From assembly GCF_001274635.1 (NCBI RefSeq), contig NZ_LBGV01000001.1, positions 2,418,001 to 2,482,000 on the forward strand: a stretch of 64,000 bases of DNA, read 5' to 3'. The translations under genes were made by a program, and so were the position numbers. Position 1 is the first letter of the stretch. Each line of letters opens with the position of its first letter. The notes under the pieces were generated by a model, which was given only the letters and a program-made list of their open reading frames with translations, ran no database searches and had not been told where the DNA came from. Source of the DNA: Persicobacter sp. CCB-QB2. Its GTDB lineage: Bacteria > Bacteroidota > Bacteroidia > Cytophagales > Cyclobacteriaceae. Of the stretch, positions 1 to 8,704 are shown piece after piece.

Positions 1-1
1 C

Positions 2-400
2 TTCACCCGTCACATAATTAAGTTTTCCCAAACCCTTTCCCTTTTCCGACAGGAATTTGTTTTACACGACCAGCCCACCATGGAGCAAGCCTACAACATC
101 TGGCATGGCGTGAAAAGAAATGAACCGGATTGGGAGGATTATGTACGTACCCTCTCCTTCGAACTAGTGGATGAAGCCCATGGAGAGCGCCTGCATGTGA
201 TGATGAATTTCTTTTGGGAACCACTGACCTTTGAAGTACCCTTCCATAAAAAAGGAAAAGCCTGGTTCCGGGTGGTAGACACTGCTCTTGGCCTGGGGAA
301 GGACATTATCGATCCGCGGGTGAATCAGGAAAAAATCAAGGCACTTACCTATGAATTATTGCCCCGATCCATTGTGATTTTGATGGAACGCAATGATTAG
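2..400 (+). CDS. glgX: Glycogen debranching enzyme GlgX, C-terminal part (5' end outside window)
   Basis: The frame is open from the left edge, so only the last 132 codons are present. The visible segment has the C-terminal layout of GlgX/isoamylase-type glycoside hydrolase family 13 enzymes: a conserved HGV...PDW stretch (residues of the window fragment about 35-45), then the small all-beta C-terminal domain with a MMNFFWEPLTFEVP segment. GlgX hydrolyses alpha-1,6 branches of phosphorylase-trimmed glycogen in the cytoplasm. A tandem beta-amylase-type protein lies at 20.7-23.4 kb, so the region carries at least two alpha-glucan genes, though they are not in one operon. Identification is from sequence likeness of the tail only; other GH13 debranching subfamilies are possible. 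Confidence 0.75.
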   Translation, partial: FTRHIIKFSQTLSLFRQEFVLHDQPTMEQAYNIWHGVKRNEPDWEDYVRTLSFELVDEAHGERLHVMMNFFWEPLTFEVPFHKKGKAWFRVVDTALGLGKDIIDPRVNQEKIKALTYELLPRSIVILMERND

Positions 401-446
401 AGCGTGTTCATTAGCACACCTCCCGGCTGAAAATTTGAATTCCGCG
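401..446 (+). repeat. Short dispersed motif with hairpin, copy 1 of 3
   Basis: Begins one base after the glgX stop. It reads GCGTGTTCATTAGCACACC and then a CCGGCTGAAAATTTGAATT block. The GTGT/ACAC arms can form a small hairpin. Related copies lie at 29546-29590 and 55874-55916. The 401-1174 stretch otherwise holds a decayed small ORF and a copy of the main dispersed repeat. Confidence 0.5.
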
Positions 447-684
447 CCGATTTACGAAGTAAACTAACTATATCTCAACGCACTGCGGACATTACTGATT
501 TTTTACTGCCCCAATTTGGGCTATCATAATTCAAAGAAAATAAACTTTGAGGAATTGAAAATAAGTCGCTTACGGTTGATTGATAAATATAGCGGTGAAT
601 AATTCGGCTTAGCTTACTACCTTTTACAGTATGGATATTATGGTATAAAATCTTCCACATCAACCCTCCGGCCTTGATCAATAG

Positions 685-910
685 GCGGATAGACAAAGGT
701 TCTGCTGGCGAGCAGAGGGCATCACAGCGACATTTCTGCAATACTTTACCAGTCTCGCGGCCTCTACAAATGTCGCCTTGATGGATTCCGTCAGCAGGTT
801 CTTTGTCCCGCCGACATTGATCACAGCCTTGATTTTTTTGTTTCGTTTTTTATCAAGAAAAAATGAAAAAGAAACGATTGATTATTCAATATAAGGCGCT
901 GAATGGCTGA
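685..910 (+). pseudogene. Frameshifted copy of a small membrane-protein ORF (sister of 55625-55846)
   Basis: From about 774 this stretch aligns at the DNA level, without gaps until a T-run, with the minus-strand stretch 55761-55595. Shared words include CGCCTTGATGG, CCTTGATT and TTTCGTTTTTTATC. Removing one T from the T7 run near 834-840 restores a reading frame ending at TGA 908-910. Its peptide then resembles the 55.6-kb product: an ALM.S segment, a hydrophobic LITALIFCFVFY stretch, a Lys-rich tail and an identical stop context GGCTGA. No ATG is seen upstream before the stop at 682-684, so this is either a remnant or a gene with an unusual start. Function unknown. The inverted repeat GCGACATTT/AAATGTCGC (727-776) falls inside it. 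Confidence 0.4.
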
Positions 911-935
911 TCTAGCTTTTTTATGAAAAAGCCCT

Positions 936-1057
936 GGTAAGCTTACTTTCCTCCGATTTATCTGCTTCCTTGGAAAAAAGTGAAATAGAGATCATAATTC
1001 CATCATTTTTCCCTCCTTGCCGATGAACGAAGATTTAGGTATGAATAATCCGGCTTA
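936..1057 (+). repeat. Dispersed MITE-like intergenic repeat, partial copy
   Basis: Carries the family landmarks in the forward orientation: AAGCTTACTTTC, TCTGCTTCCTTGG, a TGAAATAGA block, CCCTCCTTGC and the terminal TGAATAATCCGGCTTA. A separate terminal fragment, GGTGAATAATTCGGCTTA, lies at about 597-614. Confidence 0.65.
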
Positions 1058-1109
1058 TGCAGAAATCATTCAGATTAATCATGCGTCATCCGGCTTAATT
1101 CCCCCTCAT

Positions 1110-1149
1110 AAAAAAGAAAAAGCGAGCCGATAACCGACTCGCTTTTTTT
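1110..1149 (-). terminator. Rho-independent terminator for the FKBP gene
   Basis: On the minus strand AGCGAGTCG-GTTAT-CGGCTCGCT forms a 9-pair stem with one G-U pair, followed by a T-rich tract. The plus strand also has a T-run after the stem, so it may work in both directions. Confidence 0.75.
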
Positions 1150-1174
1150 CTCTCTATGATTGCCTTTCAGCTGA

Positions 1175-2137
1175 TTACATATTCTCTGGTTTCTCTACTT
1201 CAACCAACTCTACATCGAAAATCAAGATAGAGTTTGCTGCAATTTTATCACCCATTGCACGTGGACCATAAGCCATTGCAGAAGGGATGAACAAAGTCGC
1301 TTTAGAACCTGCAGGCAATAATGCGATACCTTCGTCCCAACCTTTGATCACCATTCCGCGACCCAAAGTAAATTCGAATGGACCGTAAGGACGACCTTCC
1401 ATATACAAGTCTTGCTCTTTCGCTACTGACTCAATAGAAGTATCAAACCAAACCCCTTTCAAAGTACGACCTGCATAGTTCACACGAACTTTATCACCAG
1501 CAGCAGCCTGAGTACCATCACCTTTTTCAGTGATCACATAGTAAAGACCAGACTCAGTTTTCTCGGCCTCAATACCATTTTCTTTCAGGTATGCTTCAAT
1601 TTCTTCCGCATCCTTAGCCACCAAAGCTTTCGCTTCTTCTTCTTCCTGCTTTTTCAAGTCAGCCATCAAACCTTCCTGGTACTGACGAACTTCCTCTTCT
1701 GATTTGAAGTGACCAATCACTTTCAGGTGATTATTGAAATGGCTGATATTCGCCAACTGAGGGTATCTTGCCTGGTAAGGCGTTGGAATTACCAATGAAT
1801 CCGCCACTTCAACCACAGCTGAATCACCTTCACTCAATTTAGTAATTACCTGAACTACCGGGTTGTCACCCGCTTGTGCCAACATGATGCTGTCCATTTT
1901 GAAAATACCCGGCATTGGGCTTTTCTCTTGCCAAACAGAATCATTTGAATCACGCAATTCGCTTTCAATGGCGAAGAATTCCCCTTCAGAAATTTTCTTA
2001 CCTTTTCCGTCTTCAAAAAGAGTGTACTTAGTACCAGACTCCAAGGTCACTACTTTACCACTATTACCTCCGCAAGAGGATAGCAACAATGCACCACCCA
2101 TAAAAAGAAGCGCGAAAGGTTTCATAACTTTTTTCAT
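1175..2137 (-). CDS. FKBP-type peptidyl-prolyl isomerase lipoprotein
   Basis: A 320-residue protein with a lipoprotein signal: basic start, hydrophobic core, and the lipobox LLLSSC with the acylated Cys at residue 22. The middle (about 90-190) is a charged, probably helical linker. The C-terminal third (about 205-315) is an FKBP domain, seen from the motifs VRVNYAGRTLKG..FDTS, GRGMVIKGWDEGI, SKATLFIPSAMAYG and SILIFDVELVEV. Such proteins catalyse cis-trans isomerisation of X-Pro bonds and assist folding in the periplasm or on the outer membrane. The gene has its own terminator and a 96-bp gap from the upstream phosphoesterase gene. Bacteroidota commonly carry several such lipoproteins, so the specific client is not predictable. 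Confidence 0.88.
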   Translation of the reverse strand: MKKVMKPFALLFMGGALLLSSCGGNSGKVVTLESGTKYTLFEDGKGKKISEGEFFAIESELRDSNDSVWQEKSPMPGIFKMDSIMLAQAGDNPVVQVITKLSEGDSAVVEVADSLVIPTPYQARYPQLANISHFNNHLKVIGHFKSEEEVRQYQEGLMADLKKQEEEEAKALVAKDAEEIEAYLKENGIEAEKTESGLYYVITEKGDGTQAAAGDKVRVNYAGRTLKGVWFDTSIESVAKEQDLYMEGRPYGPFEFTLGRGMVIKGWDEGIALLPAGSKATLFIPSAMAYGPRAMGDKIAANSILIFDVELVEVEKPENM

Positions 2138-2233
2138 CCTAAAAATTAACGTTTAATAACTATCTCAAATATAAACAATAATATCCGACCCGAAACAGAC
2201 CGGAAAACAAATCACTGGCCCGAAGCCAAAAAG

Positions 2234-3253
2234 TTAATTTGCATTGAGTAATTCTTCCTTATAGGCAGGTAATAAATTGGTGAATTTCTCTACGGTTCCT
2301 TCAATATCCTCCAAATCACTAATTCCACCGGCAGCATTTTTATGCCCGCCTCCATTGAAATTCGCTTTGGCAAAAACACTGGCATCAAAAGTTCCTTTTG
2401 ATCGGAACGACATTTTGATCCCGTCCTTACGCTGGATGATCATAGCGGCAAAAACAATCTCCCGCATGGACAAAGCATAATTCACGAAACCCTCTGTATC
2501 TCCGGTTTGCTCATTGAACTTCTTCAAATCCTCCGCCGTAATGGCGAAAAAAGCAGTTCGGTATTCCGGCAAAACCTGCAAGCGCTGGCTCAGGGCAAAA
2601 CCCAGAAAGCGCAGGCGATCCAGTGAATTAGCATCGTAAATATATTTCCCGATTTTGGCCGTATCCGCCTTCAAATCGATCAAATCCGCCGTAATGGTAT
2701 GGGTTTTCTTAGTGGTATTGGAATGCTTAAAGCCTCCGGTATCGGTCATGATGCCCGCATAAAGCTCTTCCGCCATATCCTGATCCACCAAATCGCGCCC
2801 GTCCAGCTCCACGATCAATTCATAGATCATTTCGCAGGTGGCTGCATAACGCGTGTCTGAAAAAGTGAAATCAGCAAAATCCGTAGGTTCCTGATGGTGA
2901 TCCACCATGACCTTCTTAGCGGTACATTTTTCCACCAATTCTCCTAAGCCATTGATACGCTTAAGATCATTGAAATCCAAACAGTACACCACTTCTGCTT
3001 CCTTCACTAATTTTTCCGCTTCTGCTTCACCACCGTCCTCATAAACCAAAACCTCGTCCTGCCCTTTCATCCATTTCAAAAAAGCCGGATAATCCGTCGG
3101 TGATATCACTTTTACTTCATGCCCTTTTTTCAAAAGGAAATGGTACCACGCCAGACATGAGCCTAGAGCATCACCGTCCGGTTTAGCGTGTGGTATAATG
3201 ACCCCTTTCTTTGGGCTACTCAAAAAAGATTTAAATCCTTCTAGATCTTGCAT
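2234..3253 (-). CDS. DHH-DHHA1 family phosphoesterase (NrnA/oligoribonuclease-like)
   Basis: The DHH domain shows IIPHAKPDGDALGSCLAW near the start, LDFNDLKRI and VDHHQEP. The C-terminal DHHA1 domain shows FRSKGTFDASVFAKANFNGGGHKNAAGG. These are the Mn2+-binding and substrate motifs of NrnA-like enzymes, which degrade nanoRNA/short oligonucleotides and can dephosphorylate pAp in the cytoplasm. I chose the ATG at 3253 (339 residues) because the family normally begins a short helix before the first motif. A start at 3346 would add 31 residues with no family likeness. The region before 3253 is A/T-rich, as usual for starts in this phylum. The exact substrate is inferred, not shown. Confidence 0.82.
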   Translation of the reverse strand: MQDLEGFKSFLSSPKKGVIIPHAKPDGDALGSCLAWYHFLLKKGHEVKVISPTDYPAFLKWMKGQDEVLVYEDGGEAEAEKLVKEAEVVYCLDFNDLKRINGLGELVEKCTAKKVMVDHHQEPTDFADFTFSDTRYAATCEMIYELIVELDGRDLVDQDMAEELYAGIMTDTGGFKHSNTTKKTHTITADLIDLKADTAKIGKYIYDANSLDRLRFLGFALSQRLQVLPEYRTAFFAITAEDLKKFNEQTGDTEGFVNYALSMREIVFAAMIIQRKDGIKMSFRSKGTFDASVFAKANFNGGGHKNAAGGISDLEDIEGTVEKFTNLLPAYKEELLNAN

Positions 3254-3482
3254 ATAATTATAAAAGGCTCTGTTTAGCATGAGCCATTTTTTCCAAGGTG
3301 CAAATGTCCGCATTCTGAGTAAATATTCAAAAAGTAATTTTTTCAATATGCCTAATTCATTTAAAAAATCAGTACTGGAGCATGAAAAAATTGAACATAA
3401 GGGCTTTAATTTCCAGCCTAACCTAAAAACAATGGCAGTCTTTTTCTAAATTACCCCAAATTTAAACAAATACTAATCTAAT

Positions 3483-3935
3483 ATGAGCAAGAATCAGTGG
3501 GTATTCCTGTTAGCTTCCCTTTTTTGGGCAATAGGATGCAAGTCCCCTGCGCAGGAAAGTATGGGAACAATTGAAGGCAACATATACTGGAAAGAAGGTA
3601 ATCATATGCCAATGATTGGAGCAGAGCCGAAAGCTCCCCAGGGTGTGGAAAGAACGCTGTATTTCTTCGAACCGGTTAAATCCTCAGAAATTGAAAGAAA
3701 CGCGCTGGGGCTGTTCAATTTAACCGAAGCCAAAGCGGTAGCGACCATTAAGTCAGATAAAAACGGCCATTTCAAAGGCAGCCTGCCAGCAGGTCAATTT
3801 TCCGTTTTAGTAAAGGAAGAAGAGGGTTTTTTCGGAAATATTATGAATGGAGAAGGCGTAATCAATCCGGTATCTATTGAAGCTGGCGGTAGTCAGAAGA
3901 TGGATATCCAGGTAGATTACAAAGCAACATACTAG
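3483..3935 (+). CDS. Lipoprotein with carboxypeptidase-regulatory-like fold, function unknown
   Basis: A 150-residue protein. The first 19 residues form a lipoprotein signal (hydrophobic run ending in FWAIGC), so the mature protein is probably lipid-anchored. The mature part starts with GTIEGNIYWKEGNHMPM and continues with DKNGHFKGSLPAGQFSVLVKEEEG. This resembles the beta-sandwich found in carboxypeptidase-regulatory-like and SdrD-B-like domains, where a small transthyretin-type fold presents loops. No catalytic residues are recognisable. It is transcribed toward the minus-strand membrane-protein gene and shares a terminator hairpin with it. The domain assignment is tentative. Confidence 0.7.
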   Translation: MSKNQWVFLLASLFWAIGCKSPAQESMGTIEGNIYWKEGNHMPMIGAEPKAPQGVERTLYFFEPVKSSEIERNALGLFNLTEAKAVATIKSDKNGHFKGSLPAGQFSVLVKEEEGFFGNIMNGEGVINPVSIEAGGSQKMDIQVDYKATY

Positions 3936-3953
3936 CACTCTCCTTCTCAGCAC

Positions 3954-3990
3954 AAAAAAACCGTGATGCCAGCTGCAACACGGTTTTTTT
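3954..3990. terminator. Bidirectional terminator
   Basis: CCGTG...CACGG stem flanked by A7 on one side and T8 on the other, extending the pairing. It sits between two convergent genes. Confidence 0.8.
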
Positions 3991-4000
3991 TATTCATGGA

Positions 4001-4516
4001 TTAATCAATTTCCTCTCCTTTCAGGACTCTCCAGCCTTCCTCCTTATTTAATAATAAGTCTTTTGCTACTTTATGCAGCGTGGGATTATTAAATGAAAAA
4101 ACAATCAGCGTCACACAAAACAGCCCAAAGAAAAAAGCATCAGCGGTAAGCAAAACACCGATTGCGGCCGCCCAATTACCCACGGAGAGCCACAGCAACT
4201 TTCTCTGAAAGCCTCCGTAAAGGATATTCAGCTTATCTCTTAAAACTTCCTCCTCTAATGCATTTTTCTTTACCGCACGATAAGCTTTATAGGCGAAAAA
4301 GATGGTGGTAAACACCAGCAAACCAAAAGCGCCTCGTACTATTGCCAGCACATTTTCAGAGAATTCCAAAAGTGGGGTAAAGGTATTATTCTGTTTCTGA
4401 AGATAGACATACACGAAGATCGCCAAAGGTACCGCCAGTAGCATATACAGCATCATATTGAGGCGATTGATGTATTCGCGGCTATTTTGATAATTGAGAT
4501 TACTCTTATTAAGCAT
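4001..4516 (-). CDS. Conserved hypothetical membrane protein
   Basis: A 171-residue protein with four likely membrane segments, at about residues 22-40, 58-78, 108-125 and 127-143. The middle cytoplasmic stretch is charged (YRAVKKNALEEEVLRDKLN), and the tail is soluble, ending VLKGEEID. No catalytic or transport motif is visible and I do not recognise a named family. It stands alone, facing the lipoprotein gene at 3.5 kb across a shared terminator and divergent from the next lipoprotein gene at 4651. A sensor or structural role cannot be argued from sequence. Confidence 0.7.
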   Translation of the reverse strand: MLNKSNLNYQNSREYINRLNMMLYMLLAVPLAIFVYVYLQKQNNTFTPLLEFSENVLAIVRGAFGLLVFTTIFFAYKAYRAVKKNALEEEVLRDKLNILYGGFQRKLLWLSVGNWAAAIGVLLTADAFFFGLFCVTLIVFSFNNPTLHKVAKDLLLNKEEGWRVLKGEEID

Positions 4517-4650
4517 AGAATGTTTTAATAGGTATTTAAATACAAATATTGGGATATTTTGTCAAAATTACTGAATTTCCCTCCTTAGATTACAAATTTG
4601 GAGCCTTTCCCGACAAATGGCTGCAAAAAGAAAACCAAAATCAATTGTTC

Positions 4651-5229
4651 ATGAAAATTCGTTTCGGTCTATACCCCCTGAGCACTTTCATCGTGTTCTT
4701 AACCATTTTCACCTTTGCGGCCTGTGACACCCGCAAGAAGAAAAAACAAAACAATGAATTAAACCAATTAACCCTGGAGGCCAGCACATTAAAAGCCTCA
4801 GCGGACTCCAGCTGGAAAAGCATGATCGCGGAGGATGATCAAAAAATCAGATACTTGAGCCGACTGCTGGAAGAAGTGGAGTACACCAAAGCTTTTGACC
4901 CGCAGGCCGTGCAGCAGCTAAAAGAGCAGATTGCACAGTTAAAAAAAGATCGCTATCAGCAGGAGGAAATCATTAATATTCATAAAGTAGACACCTACGA
5001 TAGCCTGGAACAGGGCGTTATTTATGCCGTGATCAACTACAGCAAAGAAAATCCAAAATTCGATCATTACCCGGCGATGGCTGAATTAATTCAGGGCATA
5101 CAGGATTTACATGATCAGGTATTGAGCCAGCGGATCAATTATGATAAAGCCGCTTTTGCTTATAATGAATTCCTGGAAGCCAATGAACCCCTGGAAGGGC
5201 AACCCTTCCCTACCTTTATTCAGGAATAA
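4651..5229 (+). CDS. Coiled-coil lipoprotein, function unknown
   Basis: I place the start at ATG 4651 rather than the upstream in-frame start at 4549, because 4651 gives a clean lipoprotein signal: MKIRFGL, a hydrophobic core, and the lipobox TFAAC with Cys at residue 25. The mature 168 residues are highly charged. A probable coiled coil runs from about residue 30 to 115 (KKKKQNNELNQL ... VQQLKEQIAQLKKDRYQQEE), followed by a helical C-terminal half. No enzyme motif is seen. Lipid anchoring plus a coiled coil suggests an envelope scaffold or adaptor, but this is inference. A bidirectional terminator follows. Confidence 0.72.
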   Translation: MKIRFGLYPLSTFIVFLTIFTFAACDTRKKKKQNNELNQLTLEASTLKASADSSWKSMIAEDDQKIRYLSRLLEEVEYTKAFDPQAVQQLKEQIAQLKKDRYQQEEIINIHKVDTYDSLEQGVIYAVINYSKENPKFDHYPAMAELIQGIQDLHDQVLSQRINYDKAAFAYNEFLEANEPLEGQPFPTFIQE

Positions 5230-5236
5230 AATGCCA

Positions 5237-5275
5237 TAAAAAAAAGCGGAACCCTTGAAAGTTCCGCTTTTTTTG
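5237..5275. terminator. Bidirectional terminator
   Basis: A run of A, then AGCGGAAC-CCTTGAAA-GTTCCGCT, then T7. It separates the convergent lipoprotein and acyl-CoA synthetase genes. Confidence 0.85.
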
Positions 5276-5293
5276 TCCTGAAATTGATAAAGA

Positions 5294-7114
5294 TTAGCTC
5301 GCCTTATGCTGAGGCTTGTCTCCTTCCTCATACATTTCATCAATTTCTTTTTTATACTTATCGTTGATCACCTTACGCTTAATTTTCATGGTAGGTGTCA
5401 GCTCCCCATTTTCTTGCGTGAACTGATTCGGCAATAATTTAAACTTCTTGATTTGCTCAAAACGCGCCAGATTCTTCTGAAGCATTTCCACACGCTCATT
5501 GAAAAACTCCGCCACTGCGCTGTCCTCAATCATTTCTCTCACGTTAGAAAACTCCAGATTACGCTTTTTCGCCCACTCTGCCAGGGTATCAAAAGCCGGA
5601 ACAATCAGTGCCGTCACGTATTTCTTCTCATCCCCGATCACGGCGATTTGTTCAATGAACTGGTCTTTTCCGACCTGCGTTTCGATCATTTGCGGAGCAA
5701 TATATTTACCACCTGAAGTCTTCATCAGGTCTTTTAATCTTTCTTCAAAGACCAAATTCCCGTGGGAATCAAATCGTCCGGCATCACCGGTATGTAGCCA
5801 GCCGTCTTTCAATACTTCTGCTGTAGCCTCCGGCTTGTTGTAATATCCCTTCATGACATTACCACCTTTGACCAGAATTTCATTCTTGGCTCCCATCCGG
5901 ATTTCCACCTTAGGCATGGTCTTTCCGGCAGAACGTACATCGAAATGAGTATCTTCAAAACAAGTCACAGAGGCAGTAGTCTCCGTCATTCCGTAACCAA
6001 TCTTCACAACTAAGCCTACTGAATGGAAAAATTCCACAATATTGTCTGATAGCTTTCCACCACCGCAGGGCATCATTCGAATATTACCCCCAAGATTCTC
6101 CCGAATTTTGGAAAGCACCAATTTATCGGCGATAGCATGCTGAATCTTCCAGTGTGGTGGTACAAATCGCTCTACTCTTCGGCGGTTCATCACCTTTTTC
6201 CCTACTCCCACTGCCCAGTTGAAAAGCTTTTGCTTGGCCTTTGGAGCCTCCTCTAGCTTGGAATAAATGGTACCGTAAATCTTTTCATATAAACGAGGCA
6301 CCGAACAAAGCACTGATGGCTTCACTTCCTTCAGAGCATCTGCCACCGTAGCGGTATCGCGCAGATAGTAGTTGGTCATTCCTTTGTAAAAAACATAGTA
6401 GGTCCATGCTCTTTCAAAAACATGACTCAATGGCAGGAAACAAAGAGAAGTATCTTCTTCACTAACGGATATGCGGAGGTCATGAATTTCATTCGTAAAA
6501 GCAAAATTACTATGATCCAGCATTACCCCTTTAGGCTCTCCGGTAGTTCCGGAAGTATAGATAATGGTCGCCAGATCCTCCAACTTCGCTTTCGCCAAAC
6601 GATCCTGTATCATCAAAGTGCGATTTTCCTCCGCTCCAAGTTTCAACAGATCAGAAAAATACATGACGTCTTTTTGCCCACTAATATCTACCGTAGGATC
6701 AAAAACAATAATTTGCTTTAAAGTCGGGTGGTTCCCCAATAAAGTAATGGCCTTATCGTACTGATCCTGCCCGCCCACAAATAGAATGCGAACCTGCGCA
6801 TCATTTAATATGTATTCTACCTGACCGACGGTATTGGTAGCATAAATAGGAACAACAACTCCACGAAGAGACATGACCGCATAATCGGAAATGGTCCATT
6901 CCGGTGTATTTTGAGAAAATATCCCTACTTTTTCCTCTTCCTGCAAACCAAAACCCAACAGCGCACTCGCTACCAAATCGATGTTTTGGGCAAACTCCGA
7001 CCAGCTGCTCGGCAACCATTCCTTCCCCTCATAGGGTTGGTAATAGTAAGCGATTCTTTCTTTATATTTGGCGGCTCGGTTTCGAAGCCCGACCGCTAAA
7101 TGCTCATAATTCAT
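5294..7114 (-). CDS. Long-chain acyl-CoA synthetase (AMP-forming)
   Basis: A 606-residue ANL-superfamily enzyme. The phosphate-binding loop IIYTSGTTGEPKGV is at about 184-197, the adenine/acyl region has GYGMTETTASVTC, and the hinge/C-terminal part has GWLHTGDAGRFD, ERLKDLMKTSGGKYIAP and a final TPTMKIKRKVI with the catalytic Lys. It activates fatty acids to acyl-AMP and then acyl-CoA for lipid synthesis or beta-oxidation. Length and motif order match the FadD15/LACS-type group common in Bacteroidota. A MarR-type gene lies about 160 bp upstream on the same strand, a common pairing for fatty-acid-responsive control; that link is inference. Confidence 0.88.
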   Translation of the reverse strand: MNYEHLAVGLRNRAAKYKERIAYYYQPYEGKEWLPSSWSEFAQNIDLVASALLGFGLQEEEKVGIFSQNTPEWTISDYAVMSLRGVVVPIYATNTVGQVEYILNDAQVRILFVGGQDQYDKAITLLGNHPTLKQIIVFDPTVDISGQKDVMYFSDLLKLGAEENRTLMIQDRLAKAKLEDLATIIYTSGTTGEPKGVMLDHSNFAFTNEIHDLRISVSEEDTSLCFLPLSHVFERAWTYYVFYKGMTNYYLRDTATVADALKEVKPSVLCSVPRLYEKIYGTIYSKLEEAPKAKQKLFNWAVGVGKKVMNRRRVERFVPPHWKIQHAIADKLVLSKIRENLGGNIRMMPCGGGKLSDNIVEFFHSVGLVVKIGYGMTETTASVTCFEDTHFDVRSAGKTMPKVEIRMGAKNEILVKGGNVMKGYYNKPEATAEVLKDGWLHTGDAGRFDSHGNLVFEERLKDLMKTSGGKYIAPQMIETQVGKDQFIEQIAVIGDEKKYVTALIVPAFDTLAEWAKKRNLEFSNVREMIEDSAVAEFFNERVEMLQKNLARFEQIKKFKLLPNQFTQENGELTPTMKIKRKVINDKYKKEIDEMYEEGDKPQHKAS

Positions 7115-7274
7115 ATTATTAAAGCGATTGTATCAACTTTTACACTTCTTAGAAAAAGATAATAAAAACTACTTTTTTTGATTGAAAAGTAGAATTATTG
7201 ACTCTAAAATACAAAAGTAAAGCAATTCAGTCGGAAATAATAGCATCTTCGCCCCTAGCTAGAAATTATTCTGC

Positions 7275-7735
7275 CTAACCCCGCATTTTATCTAATAAAT
7301 TACTCAGAGTTTCCGCATCCTCCGGACTTAAATTTTCCATAAAATACGCCTTTTCCTTCAGTGCTTCACTCGCATCTTCCACCAGCTTCAGGCCTTTTTC
7401 AGTAATGCGTATCTCCACCTGCCGCCGGTTATCAGGACAAATCGCCCGCTCCAGGCAGTCCTTTGCGCGTAATTTCTCCACCAGCCTGCTGGTATTGGAC
7501 ATTCGGTCAATCATTCTTGAGGTTAAAACCTTTAGCGCAACGCTTTCCGGATATACCCCCGCAAAATTCGAAGGATGTTAAACTGTTGAATAGAAATATC
7601 AAATTGCTTCATGACCTGATTCTGCAAGCCGCTTAACCAGCCAGCGGAAAATAACAGGTTCACCACCACCTTTTCTCTGGGATTAGCAAATGCCTTTTGG
7701 TTGATTTCCTGCTCTATATTCATTTGTTTAGACAT
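7275..7735 (-). pseudogene. MarR-family transcriptional regulator, split by a frameshift
   Basis: Two adjacent frames together give one normal-length MarR protein. The 5' part has NLLFSAGWLSGLQNQVMKQFDISIQQFNILRILRG. The 3' part has MIDRMSNTSRLVEKLRAKDCLERA, then the wing CPDNRRQVEIRITEKGLKLV. Adding one G to the G5 run (7556-7560, C on the plus strand) joins them as LRGVYPESVALKVLTSRMIDRM, which is what the family has there. So either the gene is broken by a single base loss or the run was under-called. Start taken at the ATG at 7735; a TTG at 7750 is also in frame. It would bind DNA as a dimer and plausibly controls the acyl-CoA synthetase gene downstream. Confidence 0.8.
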
Positions 7736-8303
7736 CAATTGTAAGTTCAATACTGGTAAATGTATCTAAAACTACGTAAACCTAAACGAAAAAGTGGCAA
7801 AATTTCACAGAATCCGATGGAAAAGCCAATAGCAGCCAAAGTCGCTTTTTCATCACAAGAAGCGCGTAAAAAAACAAAGGAATCGTAGGGAAAAGCCACT
7901 GCTCGAAGCCATGACAGAAATAAGGAAGCACGCTTTTAATCGTCCAAAAAAAAGCAAAAAGCCAAAAAAAATTACGCGAGCTGCTTTTTGATAAAAAAAT
8001 CTCTTTTCATGATATTTCCAATTTACCAGCCAGAATCAAAATGTGTTTTGAGATAATCAAAATAGAAAGCCTGATACACTGTAACAATATTTAAAAAAAA
8101 AGAGAATAAATACTAAAAAACACTTATTAGCAACCTTCATCAAATTGATTTTTTTACACTTAATCCTTTCAAAAACAAACTCTTATCCCTACTTTAAAAC
8201 TGCGAGCATACAGTAAAGGATGATTTTTATAATTATCGTACTATTTATCTCGCATTTCTTTAACCCCCTAATTCATTAGGACTATTATTAACTCACCAAA
8301 AAT
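7736..8303. other. Intergenic region, A/T-rich, no gene seen
   Basis: About 570 bp between the divergently transcribed marR and the small gene at 8304. It contains A-runs and no ORF with protein-like composition, no copy of the dispersed repeat and no strong hairpin. It presumably holds two promoters, which I cannot place with confidence. Confidence 0.5.
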
Positions 8304-8588
8304 ATGGCAGAAACTGTGACAGTAGTAGATCCAAAATCTGAAGCACTAGAGAAAGCATGTTCAAATGCTTTAACCAAACTAGAAAAATTGGACCTGGAAC
8401 CTCATGCGGAACTTAGAGAGAAGTTGGCATGGGTAATCGGAAGCTACAACTACGATAAGAATCCGGAAGGATTAGTAGAATTTGGCGAAAAAACATTGAA
8501 AGCACTATTAGCTTACAAAAAAGAAAAACCTCGTCAGGTAGCTAAAAAATTGATTGACGACCTTGAAAAGGCACTTGCAGCCTTTTAA
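8304..8588 (+). CDS. Small helical protein, conserved-looking, function unknown
   Basis: A 94-residue soluble protein, rich in Lys, Glu, Leu and Ala, probably all-helical, with no Cys and no signal peptide. A recognisable central segment is EKLAWVIGSYNYDKNPEGLVEFGEKTL. It has a single clear ATG, a long upstream intergenic region and its own strong terminator, so it is probably a well-expressed monocistronic gene. I do not recognise a family with a known function. Coding character is supported by length, composition and the terminator placed just after the stop. Confidence 0.7.
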   Translation: MAETVTVVDPKSEALEKACSNALTKLEKLDLEPHAELREKLAWVIGSYNYDKNPEGLVEFGEKTLKALLAYKKEKPRQVAKKLIDDLEKALAAF

Positions 8589-8605
8589 TCCATTCCTTAA
8601 AGTAT

Positions 8606-8644
8606 TAAAAAAGGACGCCCTTTGATTAGGACGTCCTTTTTTTT
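8606..8644 (+). terminator. Rho-independent terminator
   Basis: AAAAAGGACG...CGTCCTTTTT stem ending in T8, 18 bp after the stop of the small helical protein. Confidence 0.85.
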
Positions 8645-8704
8645 GATTCATCGTAGGGCATTATTGGTAACCGAATCACATGAACCAGAAAAGCTCCGAA
8701 GCTT

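Noticed and set aside
727-776. Inverted repeat GCGACATTT/AAATGTCGC as a stand-alone regulatory site
   Set aside because: The loop is long (32 bases) and it lies inside the degenerate ORF copy; not convincing by itself. A minus-strand reading of this area (VINVGGTKNLL) looked like a dehydrogenase fragment but is not supported by any longer match.
6422-6721. Plus-strand ORF of 99 codons
   Set aside because: Shadow of the acyl-CoA synthetase gene on the other strand.
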